A stretch of 64,000 bases of DNA from Methylohalobius sp. (GCA_026415315.1 JAOAHI010000001.1:1-64000); one strand, 5' to 3'; positions 17,663-28,025 are shown, counted from the stretch's first letter. Numbers and translations are program-made. Notes: generated by a model from the sequence alone, not told the origin.

Positions 17663-18927
17663 TGCGCATTTATAATCTCTTCCCCTTACTGGCAGGTCCT
17701 TTTTCGGCTTGGCGACCGCACTTGGAACGGGCAGCCAATCTGGGGTTTAATTGGGTTTTCGTTAACCCCATCCAGCAGCTTGGTCGTTCTGGCAGCCTGT
17801 ATTCGATTAAGGACTACTTTAAAATTCATCCGTTTTTCATCGATTCTATGTCGGCCAAATCGCCCGAGGAGCAAGTTCGGGCAGTGGTAGCAGAGGCGGA
17901 GAGCCTGGGGCTAAAGATGATGCAGGATCTAGTGCTCAACCATTGCGCCTATGACTCGCCGCTAGTTAGGAAATACCCGCACTGGTTTGTTAAAGAAAAG
18001 GGGCGCATCGCCCATCCGTTTTGCCTACACGATGGGCAAAAGGTCGTGTGGCGCGACCTGGCCTGCTTTGACCATCGCCGCACTTCCGACCCAGAAGGGT
18101 TGTATCGATACAGCCGGGCTGTAGTTGAGCATTTGGTCGGGCTTGGATTTAAGGGGTTTCGCTGCGATGCCGCTTATCAGATCCCGGGCCCGTTTTGGCG
18201 ACGGCTGATCGAGGAGACTAAACGCGCTTATCCTGAAGTGGTGTTTGTCGCTGAGACCTTAGGGTGCAGCGTTGATCAAACCCGAGAGACAGCGGCGGCC
18301 GGGTTTGACTACATTTTCAACAGTGCCAAGTGGTGGGATTTCGAAAGCCCTTGGCTTTTGGAGCAGTACAATTTGACCCGAGAGCTTGTTCCATCTATTG
18401 CTTTCCCCGAGAGCCACGATACCCCTAGGTTATTCGCTGAATGCCAACGCAACGTGGACGCTTTAAAACAGCGTTACTTGTTTACCGCTTTGTTTTCCGC
18501 AGGGGTAATGATGCCTATGGGCTACGAGTTCGGTTTCGAAAAACCCCTTCACGTGGTTAAGACTACGCCAGCCGATTGGGAGCAGACCCACGTGGACATT
18601 TGCGAGTTCGTCCGTAAAGTCAACAATATCAAGAGTCAGTACCGAGTTTTTCAGGAAGAGAGCATCACCGAAGTACTAGATCATCCAAACCGCGCCATTT
18701 TGCTCTTGTGGAAAGCCTCTTTCCGCAATCACCAAGAAGCGCTCATTATTCTTAACAAAAACGTTTGGGGGCGAGAGGTATTCTATACCGATAACCTGTA
18801 TCAATACGTGCAGAGCCCACCGCCTTTGGTAGACGTCTCGCCGCAGTGGCCGCAGGATTATTTGCCCACGCCCTTCCACTTTGAGCTAACTCCAGGCATG
18901 GGGCGCGTGCTCGTGACCGGCCGGTGA
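17662..18927 (+). CDS. GH13 alpha-amylase-family glucan enzyme
   Basis: This cytoplasmic protein of 421 residues has the GH13 (beta/alpha)8 barrel. It starts with IYNLFPLLAGPF and GFNWVFVNPI; the conserved regions are QDLVLNHCA (region I), GFKGFRCDAA with the nucleophile Asp (near 167), VFVAETLG with the acid/base Glu (near 197) and FPESHDTPR (region IV, near 250). All three catalytic acids are present. There is no signal peptide, so it acts on internal glucan. The ATG at 17662 has an aaggag site and overlaps the rsmE stop. The glycogen synthase gene follows by 72 bases, so a role in glycogen or maltooligosaccharide turnover is inferred; the exact activity is unknown. Confidence 0.8.
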   Translation: MRIYNLFPLLAGPFSAWRPHLERAANLGFNWVFVNPIQQLGRSGSLYSIKDYFKIHPFFIDSMSAKSPEEQVRAVVAEAESLGLKMMQDLVLNHCAYDSPLVRKYPHWFVKEKGRIAHPFCLHDGQKVVWRDLACFDHRRTSDPEGLYRYSRAVVEHLVGLGFKGFRCDAAYQIPGPFWRRLIEETKRAYPEVVFVAETLGCSVDQTRETAAAGFDYIFNSAKWWDFESPWLLEQYNLTRELVPSIAFPESHDTPRLFAECQRNVDALKQRYLFTALFSAGVMMPMGYEFGFEKPLHVVKTTPADWEQTHVDICEFVRKVNNIKSQYRVFQEESITEVLDHPNRAILLLWKASFRNHQEALIILNKNVWGREVFYTDNLYQYVQSPPPLVDVSPQWPQDYLPTPFHFELTPGMGRVLVTGR

Positions 18928-18999
18928 ATAAATCAATCTTTTTTAAACTTAGGAAGTTGGCTTAAACTGGAAAACTTAAAATCATAGCAAGGTTAGTCG

Positions 19000-20868
19000 A
19001 TGACTAAAAAGAAAACCGCATCTCCCCCTTCCACTCAACCCAAGGATAAAGTCTCCCAGGCCGACGCTGAGTCCAAGGCCGATCTAAAGGAGAAGGCCGA
19101 TTTGAAGTCTCAGGACGTGCTTCTTCTAGCAAAGCCTCAAACGAATGAGGCAGTCAAGCTTGAGGGGGAAGAGCAAGCGGCAAAAACAGCCGAGACTCAA
19201 CAATCGGAGCAAAAAGAGGTCGAATTCTCGTCCCAGGTTCAATCCAGGACACGCAAGACTGAGCCTGCCCAGCCTCAGCCAGCTGAGGTGGAGGAGAAGA
19301 CCTTCCTGGCTGAAGCCCCGGCAGTGGAAGAGACCCAGCCCGTGGCCGCTGTCTCTGTGCAGGCGGAGCACGCTCCAGTCTGTACCATTCCCTCCTTGTT
19401 CGTCGTGCACATCACCCCCGAGCTCACTTGGGTGGCTAAGGTTGGGGGCCTTGGAGACGTGGTGTTTGGCTTGAGCAATGAGCTGGAGTTGCGTGGCCAT
19501 CACGTAGAAATCATTCTGCCCAAATACGATTGTCTGCGCTATGACCACATATTCAATCTGACCGAGGTCTATAAGGACTTATGGGTGCCTTGGTACGGAG
19601 GAGCCATTCATTGCAGCGTGTATTTTGGCTTTGTTCACGGTCGCAAATGCTTTTTTATCGATCCTCATTCTCAGGATAATTTCTTCAACCGCGGCTGCAT
19701 TTACGGTTTCAACGATGATGTCATGCGCTTTGCCTTCTTTTCGCGGGCAGCGATGGAGTTTTTGTGGAAATCCGGCAAACATCCTGACATCATCCATATC
19801 CATGACTGGCAAACGGCTCTAGTTCCGGTCTTTCTTTACGAGATTTACAAATACCTAGGCATGACCCATCCTAGGGTGTGCTACACCATTCACAATTTTA
19901 AGCACCAGGGGGTCACCGGCGCTGAAGTCTTGTATGCCACAGGTCTCAACCGACCTGAATATTACTTCCATTACGACCGGCTGCGCGACAATTGGAATCC
20001 GCATGCTCTAAATCTCATGAAAGGCGGCATCGTCTATTCCAATTTTGTCACTACGGTGTCTCGCCACTACGCTATGGAAGCTAAGGATAAAGGCCAGGGA
20101 TTTGGCTTGGAACCGACGCTGCACATTCATCATATGAAATACGGCGGGGTGATAAACGGGGTCGATTACAGCGTCTGGAACCCGGAGGTCGACCATTACA
20201 TCCCTTTTCGCTACGGTTTAGATAATCTGGACGACAAATACAAAAATAAAAAGGCGCTGCGCGAGAGACTCTTGCTTGCTGATAATGAGAAGCCAATCGT
20301 GGCTTTTATCGGGCGCTTAGACCCGCAAAAAGGCCTGGAGCTTATCCGTCATGCGATCTTTTATACCCTACATCGCAGGGGTCAGTTCGTCCTGTTGGGT
20401 TCCAGCCCCGACCATCAGATCAACGGTTATTTCTGGGGGCTCAAACACCAACTCAACGACAATCCCGACTGCCATCTGGAAATCGGCTTCAACGAGGAAC
20501 TGTCCCACCTGATCTACGCAGGGGCGGATATGATCGTAGTACCAAGCCGCTTTGAGCCCTGTGGCCTGACCCAGCTTATCGCCATGCGATATGGCACGAT
20601 TCCCATCGTGCGCGAGATCGGTGGACTGGCCGATACCGTCCATGACAAAGATTTTTCCTCAAAGCCACTTCATGAACGTAACGGCTATGTGTTTCGCGAT
20701 TACGATTATCCTGGGCTAGAATCGGCTCTAGGGCGGGCGATCAGTTGCTACTACGACTATCCCGAGCACTTCCGAGAACTCATAAAAAATGCCATGCGCT
20801 GTGACTACTCCTGGAAGAATCCGGGGCAAGATTACCTCAATATTTACGATTACATCCGCGACAAGTAG
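19000..20868 (+). CDS. glgA: Glycogen synthase (GT5) with a long charged N-terminal extension
   Basis: This enzyme adds glucosyl units from ADP- or UDP-glucose to glycogen. Typical GlgA has about 475-490 residues; this one has 622. Residues 1-130 are a low-complexity tail rich in Lys, Glu, Ala, Gln and Pro (for example KADLKEKADLKSQ) with no recognised fold, probably disordered. The GT5 domain begins near residue 131 with LFVVHITPELTWVAKVGGLGDVV (KxGGL near 146) and continues with HIHDWQTALVP, RLDPQKGLELI and the C-terminal donor-binding SRFEPCGLTQL and GTIPIVREIGGLADTV. The ATG is supported by the continuous charged reading frame. The preceding GH13 gene probably works with it. No glgC or glgB is seen in the window. 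Confidence 0.93.
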   Translation: MTKKKTASPPSTQPKDKVSQADAESKADLKEKADLKSQDVLLLAKPQTNEAVKLEGEEQAAKTAETQQSEQKEVEFSSQVQSRTRKTEPAQPQPAEVEEKTFLAEAPAVEETQPVAAVSVQAEHAPVCTIPSLFVVHITPELTWVAKVGGLGDVVFGLSNELELRGHHVEIILPKYDCLRYDHIFNLTEVYKDLWVPWYGGAIHCSVYFGFVHGRKCFFIDPHSQDNFFNRGCIYGFNDDVMRFAFFSRAAMEFLWKSGKHPDIIHIHDWQTALVPVFLYEIYKYLGMTHPRVCYTIHNFKHQGVTGAEVLYATGLNRPEYYFHYDRLRDNWNPHALNLMKGGIVYSNFVTTVSRHYAMEAKDKGQGFGLEPTLHIHHMKYGGVINGVDYSVWNPEVDHYIPFRYGLDNLDDKYKNKKALRERLLLADNEKPIVAFIGRLDPQKGLELIRHAIFYTLHRRGQFVLLGSSPDHQINGYFWGLKHQLNDNPDCHLEIGFNEELSHLIYAGADMIVVPSRFEPCGLTQLIAMRYGTIPIVREIGGLADTVHDKDFSSKPLHERNGYVFRDYDYPGLESALGRAISCYYDYPEHFRELIKNAMRCDYSWKNPGQDYLNIYDYIRDK

Positions 20869-20877
20869 CGCGGGGCG

Positions 20878-21435
20878 TTAGGATCGATGCACCGGCAGGT
20901 GTTGGGCAGGGATGTCTTTAAGCCTCCTTCCGCACCGATCTTTGTCGGAAAGCAAAGGGTCGATGACCGGCCACGTGATATCGAGCTCTGGATCGCTCCA
21001 CAGTACGCTATGTTCAGCGTTTGGGTAGTAAAATTCGGTGCACTTATAAGCAAACAGCGCCTCATCGCTCAGCACGCAAAAGCCATGGGCAAAGCCTTCA
21101 GGGATATAGAGCTGAAAATGGTTTTCCGCGGAGAGTTCCACTCCTACCCACCGGCCAAAAGTGGGGGAGCCGCGGCGAATGTCCACAGCTACATCGAACA
21201 CTGTCCCGACCAGCACCTGCACCAGTTTGCCTTGGGGATGGGGCCACTGGTAGTGGAGGCCGCGCAGGATACCGCGGCGCGATAAAGACAGGTTATCTTG
21301 GACGAAATTGGCTGTAAGACCCAGTTCGCGATAGCGTTTTTGGTTCCAGGTCTCCAGGAAAAATCCGCGCGCATCGCCGAACACGTCCGGCTCGATCAAG
21401 AGCACGTCCGGAAGGTCAGTCGGTGTAACTTTCAC
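20878..21435 (-). CDS. rfbC: dTDP-4-dehydrorhamnose 3,5-epimerase
   Basis: This cupin-fold enzyme is the third step of dTDP-L-rhamnose synthesis; it has 185 residues. Conserved segments are [30 protein letters not shown] (with the catalytic His in GLHYQ), [34 protein letters not shown] and the Tyr-rich CTEFYYP. The start is a GTG whose last bases overlap the rfbA stop (GTGA). It ends 9 bases from the convergent glgA end. Confidence 0.95.
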   Translation of the reverse strand: MKVTPTDLPDVLLIEPDVFGDARGFFLETWNQKRYRELGLTANFVQDNLSLSRRGILRGLHYQWPHPQGKLVQVLVGTVFDVAVDIRRGSPTFGRWVGVELSAENHFQLYIPEGFAHGFCVLSDEALFAYKCTEFYYPNAEHSVLWSDPELDITWPVIDPLLSDKDRCGRRLKDIPAQHLPVHRS

Positions 21436-22313
21436 CCGATAGCTCCTTGTTCTAGAACTCGCAGGAGATAAGCGCCATAGCCGTTGTTTTTAAAGCGCGC
21501 TGCCTGCTTTTCGAGTTGGGTAGCATCGATCCAGCCGCGGGCATAAGCGATTTCCTCCGGGCAGCACACTTTCAGTCCTTGCCGCTCTTCTATAGTTTGG
21601 ATGAACTGGGAAGCCTGCATTAAGGAATCGTGGGTGCCAGTATCGAGCCAGGCGATGCCGCGGCCGAGCTTTTCTAAATGTAACTGACCGCGTTCTAAAT
21701 ACAGGCGATTCAAATCAGTGATTTCCAGCTCACCGCGGGCAGAGGGAGTTAAAGTTTTGGCCAGTTCGCACACTTGGCTGTCGTAAAAATACACGCCGGT
21801 CACTGCCCAATGGGATCTGGGGGCTTTGGGTTTCTCCTCCAAACCGATAACGCGTCCCTCTTGGTCGAATTCTGCCACACCGTAACGCTCGGGATCTTTG
21901 ACCCAGTAGCCAAACACTGTGGCCCCTTCAGTGCGCTCGCAGGCCTGAGTCAGCAGCTGGGTCAACCCGTGACCATAGAATAAGTTGTCACCTAGAATCA
22001 GGCAACTGGGAGCACCTTTGAGGAACGGCTCGCCGATCAGGAACGCCTGGGCTAACCCCTCTGGCTTCGGTTGTACTGAGTAATGCAAAGCGATGCCCCA
22101 TTGTGAACCATCGCCCAACAGGCGTTGAAACAAAAGGCTATCTTGAGGGGTGGTGATGATTAGGATTTCACGGATCCCGGCCAGCATCAGGGTGGCCAGA
22201 GGGTAGTAGATCATCGGCTTGTCATACACGGGCAGAAGCTGTTTGCTCACGGCCAAGGTCAGGGGATGCAGCCGGGTGCCGGCGCCTCCGGCGAGAAGAA
22301 TGCCTTTTCTCAT
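21432..22313 (-). CDS. rfbA: Glucose-1-phosphate thymidylyltransferase
   Basis: This enzyme makes dTDP-glucose from dTTP and glucose-1-phosphate, the first step of the pathway; it has 293 residues as in E. coli RmlA. The N-terminal nucleotide site [33 protein letters not shown], the middle [12 protein letters not shown] and [10 protein letters not shown] are diagnostic. The ATG at 22313 overlaps the rfbB stop (ATGA); the frame extends further upstream only inside rfbB. Confidence 0.96.
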   Translation of the reverse strand: MRKGILLAGGAGTRLHPLTLAVSKQLLPVYDKPMIYYPLATLMLAGIREILIITTPQDSLLFQRLLGDGSQWGIALHYSVQPKPEGLAQAFLIGEPFLKGAPSCLILGDNLFYGHGLTQLLTQACERTEGATVFGYWVKDPERYGVAEFDQEGRVIGLEEKPKAPRSHWAVTGVYFYDSQVCELAKTLTPSARGELEITDLNRLYLERGQLHLEKLGRGIAWLDTGTHDSLMQASQFIQTIEERQGLKVCCPEEIAYARGWIDATQLEKQAARFKNNGYGAYLLRVLEQGAIG

Positions 22314-23371
22314 GCTAAAGTGCCCAGACGCTCGCGGTTGTACTTGGCGCTGACCTGGCGGCACCAGTCCCGATTATTTAGGTACCAGCGCACCGTTTTG
22401 CTAAGCCCCGTGTCGAAGTTTTCTTGAGGGGACCAGCCCAGTTCGCTCTGGATTTTCGACGTGTCCATGGCGTAGCGTAGGTCGTGGCCAGGACGGTCGG
22501 CGACGAAGGTGAGCAGTTGCTCATGAGGGCGATAAGGAGAGTCTGGCAGCAGTTTATCTAGAATATGGCACAAGGTGGTGACTACCTCTAGGTTGGTTTT
22601 TTCGCTGTGCCCGCCTATATTGTAAACTTCACCGATTCGACCGGCCTCAAGCACCCGTTCGATAGCTCGGCAGTGGTCTTCTACGTAGAGCCAATCGCGC
22701 ACGTTTTGTCCCTGACCATAAATTGGCAGAGGTTTCCCCTCCAGAGCATTAAGGATCATCAAGGGGATGAGCTTTTCCGGAAACTGGTAGGGGCCGTAAT
22801 TGTTAGAGCAATTGGTGGTCAAGGTCGGCAAGCCATACGTGTGGTGGTAGGCTCGCACTAAGTGGTCGGAGGCAGCTTTAGAGGCTGAATAGGGCGAATT
22901 GGGGCGATACGGGGATTCCTCGTTGAATTTCCCGGTTGGCCCCAGGGAACCGTAGACTTCGTCGGTCGACACGTGGAGAAAACGAAAGGTGCGCCGTTCG
23001 CTTTCTGATAATTCGGTCAAATAATGGCGAACCGCTTCCAAAAGCTCAAAAGTGCCGATCACATTGGTCTGGATGAACTGACCGGGCGAGTCGATAGAGC
23101 GGTCGACGTGGCTTTCAGCGGCGAAATGGATGACAGCGATGGGTCGATGTTCGCGCAACAGCCTACGTACCAACGCTCGGTCGGTGATGGAGCCGTGGAC
23201 GAATAGGTGGTTAGGGTGATCCAAAACTTGAGCCAAGGTAGCTAAGTTACCGGCATAGGTAAGAGCGTCCAAATTGACGACCCGCGTTTTCCCGCGGGCG
23301 ATCTGGCGCAAGACAAAATTGGCGCCGATAAAGCCGGCACCGCCAGTCACTAACCAAGTGGGTAGGGGCAT
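22310..23371 (-). CDS. rfbB: dTDP-glucose 4,6-dehydratase
   Basis: This NAD-dependent short-chain dehydrogenase-type enzyme makes dTDP-4-keto-6-deoxyglucose; it has 353 residues. It shows the Rossmann motif [13 protein letters not shown] at residues 8-20, [12 protein letters not shown], the catalytic STDEVYG and [12 protein letters not shown] (Tyr-x3-Lys), and [15 protein letters not shown]. It is first in the rfbBAC operon. rfbD, the final reductase for dTDP-rhamnose, is not next to it. Confidence 0.96.
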   Translation of the reverse strand: MPLPTWLVTGGAGFIGANFVLRQIARGKTRVVNLDALTYAGNLATLAQVLDHPNHLFVHGSITDRALVRRLLREHRPIAVIHFAAESHVDRSIDSPGQFIQTNVIGTFELLEAVRHYLTELSESERRTFRFLHVSTDEVYGSLGPTGKFNEESPYRPNSPYSASKAASDHLVRAYHHTYGLPTLTTNCSNNYGPYQFPEKLIPLMILNALEGKPLPIYGQGQNVRDWLYVEDHCRAIERVLEAGRIGEVYNIGGHSEKTNLEVVTTLCHILDKLLPDSPYRPHEQLLTFVADRPGHDLRYAMDTSKIQSELGWSPQENFDTGLSKTVRWYLNNRDWCRQVSAKYNRERLGTLA

Positions 23372-23413
23372 CTTCCTCTCCGCCGCGATTTTAAAAAAAT
23401 TATAACTTGAATC

Positions 23414-26400
23414 TTAAGTTTGATGCTGGCTTTGGCCGACGATTTTAACCTCCAGCGGTCTTTGGGTGTCCAAATGCACGTCGTGTTGCGGGAAGGCGAA
23501 CGCAATACCAGCGGCGTTCAATTTTTCGTAGATAGCTTGGTGTAGATCGGTGATCGTAGCTAAGCGATTGTCGAGCGACCCTAAGTAAGCCCTAAGCACC
23601 AGTAGGAGTGAGTCGTTGCCAAAGCCTTCGAAGCTGACCAGGGGTTTGGGTTCGGCCAGAACTTCTGGGTGTTCGGCTGCTGCCTCCGAGATCAGCTGCA
23701 TGGCTCGAGCGACATCCGAGCCATAGGCGATGCCCACATCGATGCGGACGCGATTGATTGTATCGGTAAGGGTCCAGTTGATGAACTGCCCGGTGATAAA
23801 GCTTTTGTTAGGGATGATGAGCTCTTGCCGATCCCAGTTGAGAATGGTGGTGGCGCGGATGCGGATTTTAGAGACTGTGCCGGTGATATTGCCGATGGTG
23901 ATTTGATCGCCGACCCGAATCGGGCGTTCAAACAGGAGAATCAAGCCGCTGATAAAGTTGGCTACCACTTCCTGTAGGCCAAAGCCCACGCCTACCGACA
24001 GGGCGGCGACCAGCCATTGGATATCGCCCCACTGTACTCCCAACGAGGAAAAAATGAGGTAAATACCCAAAGCTGCGATGAAATACTGAGACAAAGCCGT
24101 CCAAGCATAGCGCGCTCCTTTATTCAAAGGCAGGCGCCTTAACACGGTGTATTCCAGCAACCCGGGTAAGTTTTTAGCCGCTAAGACGGTGACCAGGCCC
24201 AACAATAAACCGAAGGCGGCATCGGCTAGAGTCAAGGGAACTTCTTTACTGACCCCCCCGACCAGTTTGGTCGTGGTCAAAGGTAGAGTGACCTGTTGCA
24301 GCAGGCTCAATGCTGGCACGGCGTCTTTCCAAATCCACCACAAGCCGATCAGGCCGCAGGTTGCTAAGCCGACCCGCAGTAGCCGACGGGCCTGATCGCT
24401 GAGGCGCCCAAAGTCCACTTGCGGCTCCTCAACCGCCGGTACTTCGCTTTCCCCCACCTCCTCGGCTTTTGCCTTCATCTCCTCCCGGCGCCGCAGAATT
24501 TCCTGATAGCGTAGTTGGCGTTCAGTGACGTACAGCCAGCGCAGGAGAAAATCCTTAACCAGCATCAGGGCGATAAAGTAGGTCAAGACCCGAAACAGGC
24601 CATCGGCGAGATAAAGCGCAGCGTAGTAGTAACCGATTGTCGCCCCCAGCGCTAGAGCAAGAGGTACAGCCACTGCACACGGAAACCACAAAGGATGATA
24701 CGTTACTACCCAGCCGGGTCTAGTCGAAGCCAGTTCGCTGAGTATGGTTCCAGACCTGCGCCAAAGATAGAAGGCGAGGGCGCAGGCTGAAAGCATCAGA
24801 ATTACAAAGGCCCAACGTCCTAGTCCCAGCGAAGTTGGAGTCAAAGAGAGTCCCCCGCTTGCGGCGATGACGAAAGCACAAGCGCCCGCCCAGTACTGAA
24901 ACCAAGAAAGCTGATGCCAGAGCTGGGTGCGAGTTGCCGCCAGCCAGCGCAGGTGGCGATGAGCCAGGCCCTCAGGACGGCAAACTTGGCGCAGGAAGCC
25001 TAAAACAGCTGCGGGTTTGGCGGCAGCGATCAAGCCTTCAGCGAAATAGGCCAAAGGCGAATCTGCTATATTGCTATGTCTAAGCCACAGGCCAAGCCCG
25101 ACTAGCGCCGCGGGCATCGGGGTAGCCAACAACAGCGTATCGAGCAAAGCGCGCAATGTATTAAGAAAGCGGTCGCTCCGGATGCTGCGGATCGTGTGGG
25201 CTAAGGTAGCGAGATCTTGTTTTAGCTTAGGACGTAGCGCCAGCAAAGCGCCCTCCGCCACCAATACCAGGATAAACAGCAGTGGGTAGTCCGTAAGATG
25301 TTGTCTGATCCCCTGGCCAAATTCCAGCAACAGCCCGGGCGATAGCTGCCCAAAGAAGGCAAGGGTGTGCGCCAGCGAGTGGGAGGTTCCCCGATAACGG
25401 ATCCAAAGCAAGTTGCGCTCAATGTAGGCGCGATAGGCTTTGCTTAACCGCAGCAGTTGCTTTTCGTTCTGCTCCAGTTCCGAGAGCGTACTCAAGTAGC
25501 GAGTGTATTCCTGTTGTAGAGCCTTTAACGCTTCGCGCCGATTCTGTAGCGCTTCGCGCCACTGAATCGCGAGTACTGTCCGGCGTCCTTCGTTGACTTG
25601 TTTGGACAAGTCCTGCAATTTGGACTCAACCAGACCGTCTAAGTCGCTTAAGCGTTGCAGCCTGCTCTCAATTTCAAGGCGGCGGGCAATGGCTTGTCTT
25701 AAGCGGCTTTCGCGGACTTTGGCAGCTTCTTGGAAAGCGGTGGGAGCCGGCAAAAGCGCAAGGCGCTTATGTAGCAGCTGAGCAATTGTCTCGTCGGCCC
25801 CAGCCAAAGCGATGGCCTGTTGGGTTTTGTCGAAATCGGCTTGCCAACTCTCCAGCAGGTATTTGCGCCTTTCTGCCTCCTGTTTGAGCGTCTTTTCTTC
25901 ACCGAGCAGATTCTCGAGCTCCTCCCAAAGCTCAATATTCTTGCTCCAAGCGGATTGGACTTCCGGCTCTTGCGTAGCTAAGGCCTGTTTGGCTTTGGTG
26001 GCGGCACCTAAGACTTGACGTTCTCGTGCAGTCTGAACGGCTTGCCTGAGCCTGTTGACCCGCATCTGACGCTCGGCCACCCTGAGCGCTAATAGATCGC
26101 GTTCGGCTCGGCTTAGTTCGGTCAAAAGCGCCAGATTCGGCTGGCGCAGCTTAAGCCGATCCAACTCGGCCTTTAACCAGGCGCGCCTGGCTTCCAGCAG
26201 AGAACGACGGGCGCGCTCCATGGGAGCAGCCGGAGCTTCTGCCGTAGCCTTCAGTTCAGCCTCTACCTCAGTCAACTGACTTTCCAGTTCGGCGAGCTGA
26301 TTGCCACCGGTAGTAGCAGCGCCCAGAAGTTCGGTAAGCTTAAGCTCTTTGTTCTCTAAAGCTGCCTTATCTTCATCGAGCGCTTTTTGTTCCTCGGCTA

Positions 26401-26743
26401 GCTGGATTTCTAGCCATTCCAGAGGGCGGGAGAGTTCCAACGCGGGTAAGGTACGGGTTAGCTTCTCCGGCCGCTCGAGCACTGATTTGATCTCGGCCAG
26501 GCGTTTAGGCGCTTCGCGTATCGCTTTCTCCAAACCATCGCGCTCGCTTTTGGCAGCTTGTGCCTGATGCAGCCACTGCTGGGCCTGGCTTAGCCAATCG
26601 GCGGCTTTTTTGCGTTGCTCTTCATTGAGATTGGCCGACTCTAAGGCTTTTTGTTCCCCGAGCAGGGTTTTGCTCAGGCCCTCCTCCCCTAAGCCGGGGG
26701 AGGCCAGCGACACAAGGCATAAGATCAAAAGAAAACGGGGCAT
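23414..26743 (-). CDS. Large MscS-type mechanosensitive channel (MscK/YbdG-YjeP class)
   Basis: At 1109 residues this matches the size of MscK and YjeP-type (MscM) channels. A signal peptide (residues 1-19) leads to a long periplasmic coiled-coil region (about 20-480) rich in Glu, Leu, Lys and Arg. About ten membrane helices follow (about 485-960). The C-terminal part is the MscS core: the pore helix VAALSVGVGFGLQEVVANF, then LLFERPIRVGDQI and ELIIPNKSFITGQFINWTL of the cytoplasmic beta domain. It should open on osmotic downshock. It is separated from rfbB by 42 bases and is divergent from the CaCA exchanger gene. Confidence 0.88.
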   Translation of the reverse strand: MPRFLLILCLVSLASPGLGEEGLSKTLLGEQKALESANLNEEQRKKAADWLSQAQQWLHQAQAAKSERDGLEKAIREAPKRLAEIKSVLERPEKLTRTLPALELSRPLEWLEIQLAEEQKALDEDKAALENKELKLTELLGAATTGGNQLAELESQLTEVEAELKATAEAPAAPMERARRSLLEARRAWLKAELDRLKLRQPNLALLTELSRAERDLLALRVAERQMRVNRLRQAVQTARERQVLGAATKAKQALATQEPEVQSAWSKNIELWEELENLLGEEKTLKQEAERRKYLLESWQADFDKTQQAIALAGADETIAQLLHKRLALLPAPTAFQEAAKVRESRLRQAIARRLEIESRLQRLSDLDGLVESKLQDLSKQVNEGRRTVLAIQWREALQNRREALKALQQEYTRYLSTLSELEQNEKQLLRLSKAYRAYIERNLLWIRYRGTSHSLAHTLAFFGQLSPGLLLEFGQGIRQHLTDYPLLFILVLVAEGALLALRPKLKQDLATLAHTIRSIRSDRFLNTLRALLDTLLLATPMPAALVGLGLWLRHSNIADSPLAYFAEGLIAAAKPAAVLGFLRQVCRPEGLAHRHLRWLAATRTQLWHQLSWFQYWAGACAFVIAASGGLSLTPTSLGLGRWAFVILMLSACALAFYLWRRSGTILSELASTRPGWVVTYHPLWFPCAVAVPLALALGATIGYYYAALYLADGLFRVLTYFIALMLVKDFLLRWLYVTERQLRYQEILRRREEMKAKAEEVGESEVPAVEEPQVDFGRLSDQARRLLRVGLATCGLIGLWWIWKDAVPALSLLQQVTLPLTTTKLVGGVSKEVPLTLADAAFGLLLGLVTVLAAKNLPGLLEYTVLRRLPLNKGARYAWTALSQYFIAALGIYLIFSSLGVQWGDIQWLVAALSVGVGFGLQEVVANFISGLILLFERPIRVGDQITIGNITGTVSKIRIRATTILNWDRQELIIPNKSFITGQFINWTLTDTINRVRIDVGIAYGSDVARAMQLISEAAAEHPEVLAEPKPLVSFEGFGNDSLLLVLRAYLGSLDNRLATITDLHQAIYEKLNAAGIAFAFPQHDVHLDTQRPLEVKIVGQSQHQT

Positions 26744-26806
26744 TATTAAGTTAGCTCAAAGATGCAAGTTAGCGTCAAATGGATAAAACGATAAGATAGG
26801 TAAATA

Positions 26807-26823
26807 GCCTCTCGGAGAGAGGC
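26807..26823. other. Short perfect hairpin between the mscK-like and CaCA genes
   Basis: gcctctc at 26807-26813 and gagaggc at 26817-26823 form a 7-bp stem with a 3-base loop inside the 172-base divergent gap 26744-26915. It has no T-tract, so it is not an intrinsic terminator. The rest of the gap is AT-rich (TATATTTAAATTTTG near 26880) and should hold the two promoters. Its function is unknown. Confidence 0.3.
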
Positions 26824-26915
26824 GTCTGATGACTTAGAATTTGCTACGGAGTGCAGACCATCCTTGAGAAGCCAATGTAGTATATTTAAATTTTGTCATT
26901 TATCTAAAACTTTAG

Positions 26916-28025
26916 ATGGACTATCTAACGCTGGCCAAGTTCGTCCTGGGACTAACTCTGCTCACTTTAGGCGCCGAGAGCCTGGTGCGCGGCGCAGCGC
27001 GCCTGGCGGGGGCGTTAGGGGTGTCGCCGTTGGTCGTAGGGCTGACCGTGGTTGCTTTTGGCACGAGTTCGCCCGAACTTGCCGTTAGCGTCATCGCTTC
27101 TTTGGATCATCAGGTGGACATCTCGGTGGGCAACGTGGTCGGCAGCAATATCTTTAACGTCTTATTTATCCTTGGGGCGTCGGCGGTGGTGGCGCCACTT
27201 ACCGTCGCCGTCCAGGTCATCCGCGTGGATGTGCCTCTGATGATTTTAGCCTCAATTTTAGTGTTGGCGTTTGGCTGGGATAAAGTGATTAGCCAGTGGG
27301 AAGGGGGAGTGCTATTTGTAGGAATCCTAGCTTATACCGCTTTCCTTATTCATAGGGCGCGTGGGGAACGCAACACAGTGCAAGAGTTTGAGCGCGAGTT
27401 TGGCCATGCCGCCTCCGGCTTCTGGCAGGGACTTATAAACTGCTTCTTGGTTGGGGCAGGGCTAGCATTGTTGGTCTTTGGTTCGCGCTGGCTCGTGGAG
27501 GGAGCGGTGGCAATCGCCAGAAGTCTAGGAGTAAGCGAGTTGGTGATTGGCCTGACCATCGTCGCCGCCGGCACTTCGCTTCCGGAGGTGGCTACCTCAA
27601 TCGTCGCTAGCCTACGCGGTGAGCGTGACATCGCAGTAGGAAACGTCGTGGGCAGCAACCTGTTTAATATCCTAGCCGTTCTGGGTGCAGCCGCATTGGC
27701 CTCGCCCTACGGTCTGGTGGTCTCCGAGAGCGCACTGCGCTTTGACGTACCGGTGATGATTGCCGCTGCTTTTGCCTGCTGGCCGGTATTTTACAAAGGA
27801 TTTAATATTTCCCGCTGGGAGGGGGCGGCCTTTGTGCTGTACTATTTTGCCTATGTGGGGTACCTGATTCTCGCTGCGCTCAGGCCGCAGATGTGGCCGC
27901 AAGCTAATTCCGCATTGCTTTTCTTCGTCTTGCCCCTGACGGTGCTGACTTTAGGGGTTATATTGTGGCAGGGAGTACGCGACCAGGGACTCCCTCATCG
28001 CGCGCTGCGTAAAAACCCTCCATGA
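26916..28025 (+). CDS. CaCA-family calcium/sodium antiporter (YrbG-like)
   Basis: This inner-membrane cation exchanger has 369 residues and about ten helices in two inverted repeats. Each repeat has the family alpha motif: GLTVVAFGTSSPELAVS with GNVVGSNIFNVLFILG (first), and GLTIVAAGTSLPEVATS with GNVVGSNLFNILAVLG (second). The Glu in SSPEL and LPEV and the Asn in GSN are the ion-binding residues. It is slightly longer than E. coli YrbG (325), with extra C-terminal helices. Its stop overlaps the start of the CorA-like gene (ATGA), so both divalent-cation transporters are made together. Confidence 0.9.
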   Translation: MDYLTLAKFVLGLTLLTLGAESLVRGAARLAGALGVSPLVVGLTVVAFGTSSPELAVSVIASLDHQVDISVGNVVGSNIFNVLFILGASAVVAPLTVAVQVIRVDVPLMILASILVLAFGWDKVISQWEGGVLFVGILAYTAFLIHRARGERNTVQEFEREFGHAASGFWQGLINCFLVGAGLALLVFGSRWLVEGAVAIARSLGVSELVIGLTIVAAGTSLPEVATSIVASLRGERDIAVGNVVGSNLFNILAVLGAAALASPYGLVVSESALRFDVPVMIAAAFACWPVFYKGFNISRWEGAAFVLYYFAYVGYLILAALRPQMWPQANSALLFFVLPLTVLTLGVILWQGVRDQGLPHRALRKNPP

